From Glandiceps talaboti (Eukaryota; Hemichordata; Enteropneusta; Spengelidae): a DNA stretch of 64,000 bases. The translations under genes and the position numbers were made by a program. Every line of letters begins with the position of its first letter. Positions within the stretch are counted from its first letter, which is position 1. Positions 43,650 through 55,125 of the stretch are shown piece by piece. The stretch is taken from contig NC_135562.1 of NCBI RefSeq assembly GCF_964340395.1, forward strand, positions 4,890,134 to 4,954,133, written 5' to 3'. The notes beneath the pieces are model-generated. The model saw only the letters and a list, made by a program, of their open reading frames with translations. It had not been told where the DNA came from and made no database searches.

Positions 43650-46600
43650 TTAAGTAGAGCGTCGTTTGCCTGTAATTACAACCGGATTATCGCGTAAAGA
43701 TTTAATCGCTTCATCGTTCAGATAAGATTCCGGTATCCATGAATTGTCTGAACTTTGATACCCTTCCCATTTCACTAAGTATTCCACAATACCGTTTTTG
43801 TGCCGTCCGCGTAAAATCTTATCGATGCGATAATATGTATCGTCCCCAGCAGGCTCGTTTTCTCCTGCTAAACTATCACTGTCATAATCAATAGGTACTC
43901 GTGAAGACGGCTTATTTCGCCTACGTCGATATCTATATCGATTATCGTTCGAGTTCCGAATCGAAGCGCTTACAGAAGCCGACTCGCTACTTTGACTTTC
44001 TGCGCTCACAGAAGACGAGTCGCTATTTCGACTTTCTGTGCTCTCGGTTTCTGTTGAAGGTGACGTGGGCGCCTGCGAACGGCGAGGGGGAACGAAACCA
44101 CCCGAATTTTGTGGTGATTCCGTGTCCGTGTCTGTGTCTGTGTCACCGAGATCGACATCCGGGGTACTACCTTCTAAGGATGTAGATCGGAGCGAACCCT
44201 TCTTTAGTCTGTTATGGTGTACTAATTTAGGATATAACTTTCCTGAATGAACGTAACGCAATCGATAATTGAGTGGCGGTATGAAATCAGCAATTCGATA
44301 TGGACCCCTATAATATTTGTGAAACTTTCTAGCTCTCCCTGGTTTCACTGCTGGGTTATATAAATAAACTATATCCCCTATTGTGAATTCGTGTTGTACA
44401 GCTCTCTTGTCATAGTGCTCTTTCATTTTTTCCTGTGCGACTTTAATGTTGTCCATTGCCATCTTTATTGCAATATTTCGTTTTGATGCTAATTCTTTCA
44501 GATGAAAATTGATACTTGCCGATTTGCTAACCGCGGGAAGCAAAGTAACGTCTAGCGGTAGGCGTGGCTCCATTCCAAACAGAACCGAAAATGGCGAAAC
44601 ACCCGTGGAATGATGTGGCGCTACTCTATACGCGAACAAAACTGCCGCCAAGTATGAGTCCCAGTCATCTCCCCGGTCGGCAACAAACATGGAAAGCATT
44701 CCAAGTAACGTCGAATTAAACTTTTCGACGATACCCTGGGTTTGAGGCCTATATGCCGTTCCAAAACGCTTTGAAACGTCAAAAAAACGACAAAATTCGC
44801 GCATTATTTGCGAATTGAAACAGGGCCCCTGGTCTGATAAGATGACATTCGGAAAACCGTAATTCGTGAATATGTGCTCGAATAAGATGTTAGCAACTGT
44901 AATTGCTGTCATATTCTTAGTAGGAAACGCCCATGCAAATTTCGATAAGTATTCCGTAATAACAAGAACATAGCTATTCCCTGATTTAGTAACATGAAAA
45001 GGCCCACAGAAATCAATAGCTATCCTATCAAATAATCCTGTAACTGGAATCGGCAATAAAGGAGCGCGTGTTCTATGCCCCGGTTTACGCATTTGGCAAT
45101 GTACACAACTATTAACGTATTTATGAACGTCTTTAATAAGTGTATCCCAAAAGTAACGTTGTCTGATGACACCCAGCGTTTTTAGAACGCCTAGATGTCC
45201 ACCTGTAACATCATCATGCAATCTCCGCAAAATCAAAAGTCGTAAATCCTTAGGTACAACAAGCTGGCGCCGTATGTCTTTATCAGATTTATTGCTATTA
45301 GGCGTCCAGAAATGATACAGAACTCTGTCAATAATCACGTAATTGGCACTTATGCTTGCTATGCGTTTAGCATGTCTATCATCAGTCGGTAAGTCACCCG
45401 ATTCAAGAAAGTCAATCAGCGGTCTTAGATGATTGTCGTTTCTTTGCCTATCAGCTATTACACCTGTCCTTCTGTTATCATTCAAGTCATTAACACCTAT
45501 TAGTTCGTCATCGGAATCTAAAGTCAAACAAGTCATGTCGTCAACGCTATTTTCATTGCTAATAGTAAACAAGGTTGGTATGTCAACTACAGGGTCATTG
45601 TCAACACTTTGCGTATTAACAACGTCACCTTTATTACTACTGGATTCCTGCACTATCTTATCAGTAGAAGGTACCTGGACACATTGTGTATTTGAGGCCG
45701 CTGGAGCCGTTTCAACAGAAGTTACATCAGAATTATGAATTCCGTCATCATAAACCCTGCGTGATAATGAATCTGCATGGGGAATTTTGCAGCCCGATCT
45801 GTGCACGATGTCAAAATCGAAACCCTGAATTCTGAGTACCCATCGCGCTAAACGCCCCGAAGGTTCCGTAGTCTTAATCAAATAGGGAAGGTTAGCATGA
45901 TCTGTAATAACCGTAAAATGAACAGAATGCAAATATTGCTCACACTGCGAAAGAGCGTGAATCAAAGCTAGAAATTCCCTTTCCGTAACTGTATAATTTT
46001 GTTGTGGTTTCGACAGCGCCCTGCCACCATAGCATATAGGTTTTTCCACACCCTCCTGAATTTGAGCTAACACATAACCTACACTAAAACTACTCGCGTC
46101 CGTATATAGAATAAATTCCTCATTAAACCGTGGATGCGCTAGTACAGGAGGTGAGATTAACGCCGTCTTGAGTGTATCAAATGCTATTTCACAATCACGT
46201 GACCAAACAAAGTCGACGCCTTTCCTTAATAGACCATGCAATGGATGCGCAATCTTAGCAAAATCCTTAATAAACTTTCTATAGAAATTAGCCAAACCCA
46301 GAAATGACTTTAATTCTGTAACCGATTTTGGTGTGGGGAAATTCTTGACAGCTTCCAATTTAGAAGGATCTGCCATGACCCCGTGTTCGTTGACCCGGTG
46401 ACCTAGAAATTTGACCTCGCGCCTACCAAAAACGCACTTCCGTGGTCCTAACTTTAAATTGGCTTCGCGTAAACGTGTAAGAACTTCATCAATATGAATT
46501 AAATGATCTTCAAATGTTGCTGAGAATGCTAAAATATCGTCCATGTAAGCGCAGCATGAGTCGTTTAGCAAATTTATTAGAACGAACTGTATTGTGTTTT

Positions 46601-46780
46601 GAAAACTTGCCGAACTATTCATCATTCCCATAGGTAACACCTTGAAAGCAAACTTACCGTAATGAGAGACAAAGGAAGTCTTATGTACATCGTCAGGATT
46701 TATAGCTATTTGCCAAAATCCCGAACTAAGGTCTAGGGTCGAAAAATACTTTGGACATTTACTCCCAATGATATCTAAAG
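43650..46780 (-). pseudogene. reverse transcriptase palm, RNase H, integrase and chromodomain of the Ty3-type element
   Basis: From the frameshift the frame runs through the RT palm (FSTLDLSSGFWQIAI, LPMGMMNSSASFQ, catalytic AYMDDILAF), the RT thumb (FLGLANFYRKFIKDFA), RNase H (ILYTDASSFSVGYVLAQ, ITDHANL), the integrase HHCC zinc finger (H..GGH, CVHCQMRK), the DDE core (IDFCGP; LSDQGPCF; GIVEKFNSTL), a GPY/F-type module (RKFHKYYRGPYRIADF), a Ser/Asp-rich linker and a C-terminal chromodomain (YYRIDKILRGR, EYLVKWEGYQSSDNSWIP). The chromodomain presumably binds histone marks and guides integration. All visible catalytic residues are intact; only the upstream frameshift disrupts the enzyme. Confidence 0.93.
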
Positions 46781-46786
46781 TATCTT

Positions 46787-47899
46787 TTATCCCAGGAAGA
46801 GGGAAAGCAATTTAATGGGTTCTGTAATAGAATTTATCATCCTATAATCTATAACCATACGAAATTCACCATTTGGTTTACGTACTAGTAAAACCGGAGA
46901 ACTGTAAGGAGAAGCTGAGGGAACTACCAAACCCTGGTCTAACAACTTATCAATTTGTCGTTTAATTTCCTCACGCTTATCTGGAGAAGCTTTATATGGA
47001 GGGCGAGATACGGTCTTACTACCTGGTTTTAAATTGATTCTATGCTTAATTATATCACAATATCCCAAGGTGTTAGTGTCATCAACAAACGCATCCTTAT
47101 TTTTCCATAATACCTGTTGTAACTGCAATACCTGATCTGAGGTTAAAGTAGAATCTTCAAAATCAAATGCCTTTAAAAACTCCTGTTTACTTAACCTATT
47201 TGGACGTACAACTGGCCCGTTGCGACTAACATTAGTATCAAAAGTATGGATATCAGTACCATCTGGCAAAATTCTGAAATTACCTAAACGAGTACCTCTC
47301 CTCAATTTTACAGGCGTATCCCTACAATTCACTAGTCTAACCGGAACGCGCCCATTCTGCACAGCACCTAAAACTCTCGCAGTAGCAATACCAATGTGAG
47401 CAAGCGACATTGTGTTTGTAGTATGACCTACTATACCGTTAGGGTAATTCCCACGAACACGCGCCGATATAACACACTCTGAACGAGCAGGTATAGAATA
47501 TGTCTTAGACGCGCGTATAAGGGACGATGGACGTAAAGTAACTTTGCGCTTCATAAAATCAATAATAGCTCCATTTCTACGTAAGAAATCATGGCCTATA
47601 ATTAAATCCTGCTTCAACTCTTTGAGGACATAGACTTGCATAGTAATCGCACGATTAGTAAAGAAAACAGGAATTCTAAGACATCCTAAAATAGGCAAAG
47701 TACGCCCATCTGGCAAAGTAACTATCTTATAACTTGATTTGAAAAGCTTACACTTTCTTAACTTACGAATATTATTTAACAAAGACTCTGAAATTATTGA
47801 TACATCGGAACCTGTATCTATAAGTGCTGAAACTTTACGATCAAAAATACGCACATTAATTAAGTATACAATAGACACCAGTGGAAAGATAAACAACAA
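46787..47899 (-). pseudogene. protease and N-terminal reverse transcriptase of the Ty3-type element
   Basis: The aspartic protease motif SALIDTGSDVSII is at about residues 25-37, with the second conserved region QDLIIGHDFLRRNG downstream. The RT fingers follow: PYKASPDKREEIKRQIDKLL, QGLVVPSASPYSSPVLLVRK and FRMVIDYRMIN. The frame stops soon after ITEPIK because of a 1-nt loss (or 2-nt gain) near 46800. The next frame resumes FPLPGIKDTLDIIG and the RT palm. Confidence 0.9.
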
Positions 47900-47941
47900 G
47901 GCGGAGCCGCGTTGTTTATCTTTCCACCGGTGTCTATTGTA
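47867..47941. repeat. 31-bp-arm hairpin between gag and protease
   Basis: Arms 47867-47897 and 47911-47941 pair over 31 bp with a single mismatch around a 13-nt GC-rich loop (AAGGCGGAGCCGC). In element RNA this would be a very stable stem at the left boundary of the 47.94-48.62-kb non-coding block. It looks like an inverted duplication of the protease leader. Confidence 0.85.
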
Positions 47942-48619
47942 CTTATGCCCGACAAGTTCACAGGATGGCAGGATTAGTCCATCTCACCCTTGCTAGACTA
48001 GATTAAGATAAAGTACACACTGTCTCACCCCTTGCCAGGCTAGGTGATGATAATAACTGAGATAAAAGTGTACACATTCGGGTGAGGACACACACAGCAT
48101 GCAGTGTTCGCGGCGAAGAAATAAGCCATACAACATTCACAAGCCCTGATATGACTGAACAACGAGACGTGTCTAATATTATAGTGTAGCTCATCTGAAG
48201 ATCTGTGTAAAATTCGTTTTTTAAATGTTTACCGTTTCTTTTGAATGGTAACAGTTGTGCCCTTCATCCTTAAACCCTTACTGTACAGTCACTACTCCAT
48301 TCATGGTACAGTAGTATGACTTATTTTTAATACTACTCGCCACAACTATTTTTCTCCGTAATTAAGTTCTCCTCGTAATTTTGGCAAATTATTTTGGTCC
48401 GGGTCGTACTCTTGCATTTCATTCTTGAGACCATGGAGGCTCCCCTTCTATACTTCCATGTGCAGGCATATGGTTTCTGACTTTGCCGGACTGGTTTTAC
48501 TTGAACAACAAAGGTCAACCCAATTCACACCTTCTAAGTCCCCCTTTGTCTTACACTATCCAATACTGATAAGACTTCAGCGGCAACTCAGACAAGGAGT
48601 TGGTTAATACCCGCTACAC
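47942..48619. other. non-coding block inside the LTR element between gag and protease
   Basis: About 0.7 kb with stops in all frames, in a place where Ty3 elements normally have continuous gag-pol coding. Probably a secondary insertion; no terminal repeats were recognised other than the hairpin at its left edge. Confidence 0.5.
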
Positions 48620-48830
48620 AAACTTTAATATTAGCTCCGGTAGAGGACTGCTAATCCCGTACATGTCAAACAATGTGTCAACATTATGACAGATAAAGGG
48701 CATAAATTATCATTTACAATCATTGACTCTGGCAAATTAACACAATTGAGATTTAAAGATACTCCGTTGCGAGATTTCTCATCTGACTGCTTATACAATT
48801 TTCGTCTCGCAACGTTTACCCGTTTTTTGG
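48620..48830 (-). pseudogene. start of the pol frame after Gag
   Basis: A frame overlapping the Gag stop continues (VNVARRKLYKQSDEKSRNGV) to a stop near 48620. It probably represents the pol N-terminus reached by frameshifting, and it is separated from the protease by about 0.7 kb of non-coding DNA. Confidence 0.4.
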
Positions 48831-50023
48831 AAAAGCATATCGTGCACCATTTCTATCACAAAATCTGGCCACATGGCCTATCTCCCCGCAATTGTAACAC
48901 CCACGATCAGGATTTGCATAACAATTAGGACTTGAATGCCCTGGCTTATTACAAAATTTACAAATCTGCTTAGCCGTATTAACTTGTCGACCGCCATAAC
49001 GTGGAGTTACTACTGGCGGTTTATTTACGTTAGAATAATTATAGCTCTGTCCTACCCGTGACCGTGGTCCAGCGTTTGCGTATGGTTCTTGTCGTATTTG
49101 AACAGGCGTTGCTGGTACAGGGAGGGGCGTCACCGCCGCTGCTGATAGCTTCTCATGTAGAACTTCGTTCTGTTTTAGCAAAGAGTCGAAGGCTTGTTGT
49201 AAAACCTCTGTAGACGTGTCGGAAGTACGACCAGTTTTCAGTGCTTTGACATCATCGTCGAACCGTTCTACCACTTCTGCTGTTCGGGCGAAAGCCACGG
49301 CCTCCTGGAAATTGACCGGATCTCTGTTGACTACCGTACTACGTATAGACGGTATTAACCCCTGTAAAAATAAACTAAAAAGCTCGTTATCATTTCTGTT
49401 ATAACGATAGCACATATCCCTTAAACGCGAGGCATATTTTTCGATTGTTTCTTTGTCCATTTGCATATTTTTCGATTGTTTCTTTGTCCATTTGCATATT
49501 TTTCGATTGTTTCTTTGTCCATTTGCTTAATTGTTCTTAGCTCTTGATCTATACGCCACTGTGGTGCTCTGTTCTGGAATCGTCCGATGAAAGCTGCACG
49601 CATGTTCTCCCAGTTGTTCGCCAGGTCGTCAGGCAAGGACGTGTACCATCTCTCTGCTTCACCAGACATAAGCAGACTAAAAATATTCAGACGTTGAATA
49701 TTGTCAAACTGCTTAAGGACGACATATGCATCAAATTTACGCAACCATCTGGTTGGTATTTCATCTTCCTTCCCATAAAATTGAGGTGGTATGATATCGT
49801 TACCCACCGTCAAATTCTGCATTCTGTTGACAATGCGTTGTAGCTCTTGGTGAGCCAGCCGTGCGTCTTGCCGCTGGCCTTGGTTGACCTCTGCTCCATT
49901 GTTTTCTGGCTGTGGAGCTTCTTGCTGGATATTCGGGTCTGCTTCTGCCATTACTGTAGGTGGCCGTTGACAAGGATGTAAATGTCGGTTTCTTCTCAGT
50001 CTTCTACCAGAACGTAATAACAT
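48816..50023 (-). pseudogene. Gag of the Ty3-type element (frameshifted by a tandem triplication)
   Basis: The frame opens at an ATG at 50023 (MLLRSGRRL), runs through a capsid-like region (FYGKEDEIPTRWLRKF...AERWYTSLP...IGRFQNRAPQWRIDQEL) and breaks near 49430. The second frame (from 49466) continues the capsid end, a Pro-rich linker and two CCHC zinc knuckles (CKFCNKPGHSSPNC and CYNCGEIGHVARFC), the RNA-binding nucleocapsid signature. The break is caused by three tandem copies of a 31-bp unit (49433-49525); two extra copies add 62 bp, which is not a multiple of three. Gag normally packages the element RNA in virus-like particles. Confidence 0.9.
49433..49525. repeat. 31-bp unit triplicated within gag
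   Basis: Three perfect head-to-tail copies of a unit starting CATATTTTTCGATTGTTTCT. Its presence explains the two overlapping gag frames. Confidence 0.95.
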
Positions 50024-50034
50024 TAAGTGGACCT

Positions 50035-50050
50035 GTTGGATTTTCCACCA
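50035..50050 (-). other. primer-binding site of the LTR element
   Basis: One base inside the 5' LTR, TGGTGGAAAATCCAAC begins with the TGG that pairs to a tRNA CCA end. The matching tRNA was not identified. Confidence 0.7.
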
Positions 50051-50051
50051 G

Positions 50052-50503
50052 TGTTGGGTGTCGTAGAGTTGAACGGTATAAGTATGGACAGTTCAGACGT
50101 TACACTCTAGCACTCACACTCTCATACTCTCGTACGGGATCGTTCAGGTCCAAGTCGGGAATTAGTCACGACTGAGAAGATATTTCGGCTTGCCAGAATC
50201 ACCTACCCGAGAGCTCGTCTCTCTTGAGCTCCTCTCCTGATTCTGGATGTTTTATTCTCATCTTAAGTATACTTCGAATACAATGGAATTTACACAACGA
50301 CTATATAAATAGCAAGTCACACCCTAAGATCATGCCATCATAAAAGTTATTATATACTTTTCTCTAACCAATCATGTGAATTTCAGTTACATCATGTTTG
50401 CCCAGATTCGTCATCGCCAGTCTATTTCTGACCTATGGCCTACAATGCCGAAAAGTAGAATTTATTCCAATAATTCCGAAATACGATATTTTGGATCGTA
50501 ACA
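50052..50503 (-). repeat. 5' LTR of the Ty3-type element
   Basis: In element orientation it starts TGTTACGATCCAAAATATCG and ends ACACCCAACA (TG...CA). A TATA-like TATTTATATAG lies near 50306 on the minus strand, in the expected U3 position. Internal (ACTCTC)-type repeats lie near 50105-50130. Identical by eye to the 3' LTR. Confidence 0.95.
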
Positions 50504-51646
50504 ATATGATATGTATGGTCTTAGCGTTGCTTATATTCACTTGTTTATATGTATGGGAAGGTTAGATGTAATTTTTTATTTATGTTTGGTTTTCTGATTT
50601 CTTCGCTGAAACCACACATCAGTTTATTTTTTGTATTTGGTTTGTATGTTACAAACACCGTGTTTATTCAGATTTGTTCACGAGAAGATGGCATCTATAA
50701 TTATCTGTTTTTGCGTGAACTTTCTTGGTTTCTTGGTCGAAAAAGAACAAAGTCGTCTTATTTTATGATTTCCAAAGAAACCATTTCACGGGAAATTTAT
50801 CATAGTACTGGCTACATGTTGTGTTGTTGGTCTTTATATTAATTGTCTTACACTCTTCGTCAAACTATCACAGAAGATGTATGCTGACCGACAATTGGTT
50901 TGTCTTTGGGTAGTATGAATAGGTCAAAAATCGAAAGTAAAATCCTATCTTACCTACCCTATTTTCTGCGGACATGTTATCGGATCTACACAGTTGTTAT
51001 TTTCTTCGTTTTATATCCTGTATGTTGGTATATTGTTTCACATGTCCGGGATTAGTAGACACGTTGATTATGATCTTTCGTCATATTGCATGGGGATATT
51101 TATGATGATATGATCATATTGTCACTGACTTCCAGGCTACTTAGAATCGTATGACCTCTCCTTTCAGTAACGATGCGGAATGTAGTACCAAGCTAAGGTA
51201 AATTGTGGCGAGGGGGTGTACCCACGAAACAATGGCTCATCTGTTACTATATTGCTCGTGACAGCAGAAAAGTAATGTGTATTGTATTTTTGTCTTGTAT
51301 TGTATTGTATTGTATCGTATTGTGTTTACTATACCATGCTTTCCACAGCATGTTGTTAAGTAATAAAGTTAAAATATCCTGAGGTCAGACGGAACCTACT
51401 CCGTACAACCATAGTCATGACCGATGTTGGCCTGCATCCTAATACATGTACTCTATCCTTCCCTAAAAGTTCTGAAATGATATTATATTCTAGTTCTATG
51501 CCAATCTGATTAAAATCTGATGGGGTGAAAGCGGATAGATGTCTTTATTTACCGCTATTTGAACAAGTTAATCAAAGGGATCGAAGTTGAGGTAAATAAG
51601 GCCATCTAGCCGCTTCATATTGGTTCTATGCATACAATTCGTTCAG
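50504..51646. other. intergenic, degraded repeats
   Basis: Contains a relative (50852-50995) of the TIR-like repeat at 40962-41292 and short TATTG repeats near 51290-51325. No gene. Confidence 0.5.
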
Positions 51647-51820
51647 ATATCCGTAAGGGTACTTTTGTGGGGGCTTCTTTGCGTTACATTTTTCCATGCA
51701 CACATTTCTCAAACACAAGCTGATCTTACTAAGTTGGCAGAGCAAAAGAATGAAATATTGAAACACTTACCCATGACATTCCGACTATCTGTGGAGATTC
51801 AGGCGACAGAATGGACAGCG
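51647..51820 (+). CDS. candidate exon of a secreted protein (unrecognised)
   Basis: Acceptor GTTCAG and a perfect donor GCG|GTAAGT bound 58 codons: a hydrophobic signal-like core (VLLWGLLCVTFFHAH), a charged helix (ADLTKLAEQKNEIL) and LPMTFRLSVEIQATEWTA. The last part recalls the first strands of concanavalin-A-like secreted domains seen in marine invertebrates, but that is an impression. There is no in-frame ATG, and downstream partner exons were not identified; a plus ORF around 52571-52759 is a possible but unsupported continuation. Confidence 0.3.
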
Positions 51821-54795
51821 GTAAGTACATACGGTATATCACATTGGTGGTAGCTACTCACCTAATGCGTACACTGCTATTGCGCAAATACTATTTAGGG
51901 CGTGATATGTAAAGGGCGACCTGTTCCAATATAAGCAGAGTTTGTTCCTTCTTCAGTTCGGCATCCACCTTTCAATAAACGTTTGAACTTTCGAACTGCT
52001 TCAATATATCACTCCATAGTCAGTCAAAACACAAAGAAATACATTGGAAGTTTGAAGTGCGTAAAATATAGTGTTTTTCTGTCTTATCAAGTTTTCAAAA
52101 GAAACCTTTGCACTGCCCTGTTGAGATACATCGTAAGGGAGCCTTCAGTAATGACAGGAGGAGAGCCGGGCTAGTGCGTAAAATATGGCCCTGTCCGATT
52201 CCTCTGTGCTAAAAAGTGGCCCTCCGTCAATGACCCTCAGCCCTTTTAAACTTTTATTTTTCAAAAATGTAAAACACTGTCAGACATGGAAATGGAGACG
52301 AGTCTCAGAATCAATGATAGGGGCTTATAATCCCACCGCTGCCACTACGTTAAAAGTTTTAAAGGTATTGGTCATTTCCCACTACCGCCACCAGAGTGAA
52401 CTGCATTAATCAATTCCTATGTTTGGATCTCATTGGCTGGGCTGTTATGGCCAGAATTTCCAAAGCCTAGATGCATACACTCATAAAATACTCAGTTATG
52501 AGTACCTTACCGAACTATTCCCGTTTTACTCCTTTGAAACATACTGCTCTCCTCATATCACAACTGACAATTGGATTTCCTACATGGTTGTCAACAGCGT
52601 CTTGATTGGTCTGATGTTACGGTACCTAATATTACGGAAGGCGTTGTCGCACTTTTTTGCTTGTCTGAAGTTGTGCAAAATTACCTTTCAACTACTTCGA
52701 TGTGTATTTCGAGGTCGGAGGCAAATATAATACAGAACCATTTGGCATGGATAGTATGAAATTAACTCTATGATTGGACTGGATAATGAGAGCTTGTGGC
52801 CGTTTAATGGGGGGAGGGCGTACTGACATTGGCATTCGCATCCTGTAATCGAATTGCACAAGCGATTAAACGTGGTATATTATAGTCGAAACCCGTTGGT
52901 TATTCAATATGGCAATCATGTGACTTCGACGTTGATAAATTAAAAATCACACAGGTCTAAGCAGATGCCCAGTACACGCATGTTAAAGTTATGTATCTGT
53001 ACCTATTATGAACCAATATTGAAAAAGGTATCGTGATATATATTAAAGTCACCATTTTTTGTTTGCGATGACCACAGTGGTTTAAAGGTCGTCGTGCCCA
53101 TCACGTCAAAGTGTTGATAATATGATTGATACCTGCACTTGAACCATATTTTATTTGAACAACTTTTGAATTTTGAAATTTTGAAAACTACAAAAGTAAG
53201 TAGAATGTATTTTTATTTGGCTTTAACCATTTGAATAGAATAACGCCATTATAAGGTTTAACGGTTGTGAGAAGTATGTGGTGTGGAACAGTGTCCCAGA
53301 AAACATTAAAAATATTCACTCAAGATACAGATTTAAAAATTAATTGAAAAATGATTTGTTACAAGGGTTATAAAAAATGTTCTTCTTGATTCAATTAGAC
53401 ATTGTCGTCCAATAGAGTTCTATTTTATCTTTAACGTTGTGTGCGCTGATTTTTGGGTGCGACCCCCCCCCAAAAAAAAAAAAAAATAAAAAATAAAAAA
53501 TAAAAAATCAATTTGATTGCATACATTGCGCAATACTATGCGTCCTGCTACACAAGTATGTTTACCCACAATACTGTGCAGGGTGCACGATATTAATATT
53601 ATGTAAAAATGTTTCAGCTGTAGCTAGTGTAACTCTAAGACCTTCTATAAGTAAATCTGTAACTCCTGTTGATCGTTCTAGAGCTTCCGCAAGCTTAATG
53701 AACCGTCAGATGATCGTTAGACTTGGAGCTGTTTTATTAATCTTTTTTTCTCTTTTTGTACATAGAATGAGAACACAATTTAAAACAAGTTTAAAGTATA
53801 GAGAAACTGTGCAAAGTAAGGGTTTTTGAGTAAAACGCAGAGAGATAAGCCTTGGCGTGACAAACCTCAAGAAAGTTCTCAAGAAAATCTGAAGTCTGAA
53901 GTTTGAAATCCGAAATTCTGAAGTCCCAAGACCAACATTTGAATTCTTAAGTCCCTAGTCTCACGTCTGAAGCCCAAATTTAAGTCAGAGGTAGGAAGTC
54001 AGAAATCCGTCGTCCGAAATTTGACGTCTGAAGTCCAAAGTGTGAAGTTAGATTTTCCCGACTTTCACAATTTTTGCTTAAACTCCAATCCTGAAATTGC
54101 CAAGTAGTCATAGAAATTGTATAGAAACTATTTACATGTACACTTCATGCATTGATCCTTCTACAATCGTTATCATCACATCGCCCTCTACGGACAAATG
54201 AATGCTTGTATTGATCAATGTACGTATAAAGTTTATGGGTTTTCTGTCGTTAGTTCAATAAGTGGTATACAAACAGTAGAAATTATGCCCTGTAGTTGAA
54301 TATTTATCATACATCTAATGCCGTACGCGTCATAGTCGCTATAGATTTTTAAAAGGTGATCAGTTAATTTGCATAAAGTATGGTCATTGTAGGTGTATGT
54401 TAAGTTTGTACTTATTAAAATGTAGGTCTCATTTCTGGTACGGTAATCTGAATGTTTGTCACAATTTAAAACAACGGCAGCATATTTTTTTATCACAGTA
54501 TATATAGTGTTACCATATAAATTGTTTGAAATTCAAGGTCGAAATTTTCTTTCTAAAGTTGTTCCCTCTAGATGTTCCTTTTTCCATATATGCTAAACGA
54601 AACTTGAACGATCGTGTTATATTCAAATACAATGTATAATATTCTATTGCAGCATGAAGTTGCATCTTTAAGAATTTCCCATGTCTCGGCCACAAATGTT
54701 ATAACAACCACGAATGCGATTTGGGAGCAACTCCCAGCACAAAGATTGTATTTTTAAAAAACCTCAAAAACAACAACCATGAATGTAATACAATT
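51821..54795. other. intergenic, no gene confirmed
   Basis: Contains a poly-C/poly-A tract (53462-53508) and a degenerate (GAAGTCTGAAATCC)n tract at about 53880-54040. Short plus ORFs at 52185-52759 lack recognisable domains. Confidence 0.45.
53880..54040. repeat. degenerate GAAGTC(T/C)GAAAT repeat
   Basis: About 12 diverged copies of a 7- to 14-bp unit (AGTCTGA / AGTCCGAAAT). Confidence 0.7.
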
Positions 54796-55125
54796 ACAAA
54801 TGTAATTATAACCAAGGCACTCACAATTATTACCCTTGGCACGGATCAATGGCAGCACAACGACCTTTACTTCTTGAACTCTCTGTAATCCATTGCAGCC
54901 TTTAAAATTGCATTGGATTTAAAGCCTTCACATTGCAACCTCTATCCTACCAGGTCCCCAATTATACAGCTGGGTTGACTAAGGCACAGTCATGGTTCAA
55001 ATCTTGCTCAAATACTTTAGCCATTCAGAAACAAACGGCAGCAACGTGGCTCTAACCCCGGCTTGAACCTGCAACCTGCAGATTCCAAGCCGGCCATCGT
55101 GACGCTAGCTAATGATTTGACCATC
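54796..55125 (-). mobile_element. tRNA-derived SINE, best copy of its family
   Basis: In the minus sense it begins with a tRNA-like head (TAGCGTCACGATGGCCGGCT as a box A-like region, GGTTCAAGCC as box B). It continues through TGTATAATTGGGGACCTGGT, a CAATGCAATTTTAAAGGCTG block and TTGTGCTGCCATTGATCCGT. Pieces of the same family occur at 34735-34975 and 12975-13090. Confidence 0.65.

Larger units (their letters stand above)
41552..50503 (-). mobile_element. Ty3-type (chromovirus-like) LTR retrotransposon, recently inserted but with broken frames
   Basis: An 8952-bp element transcribed right to left. 452-bp LTRs (41552-42003 and 50052-50503) are identical by eye and flanked by ATAT, consistent with a 4-bp target duplication. 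Order in transcription sense: 5' LTR, PBS, Gag with two CCHC knuckles, protease (DTGS), RT (YMDD), RNase H, integrase (HHCC, DDE), chromodomain, two extra ORFs with a membrane anchor, PPT, 3' LTR. The PR-RT-RH-IN order defines Ty3/Gypsy. Identical LTRs imply recent insertion, yet Gag has a 31-bp triplication and RT a frameshift. The copy is therefore probably not autonomous, unless these are assembly errors. Confidence 0.95.

Noticed and set aside
43901-44250. Plus-strand ORFs of 70-94 codons
   Set aside because: Antisense to the linker between integrase and chromodomain.
50549-50842. 97-codon plus-strand hydrophobic ORF
   Set aside because: Lies in degraded repeat DNA beside the LTR element; low-complexity Phe/Leu composition, no splice or domain support.
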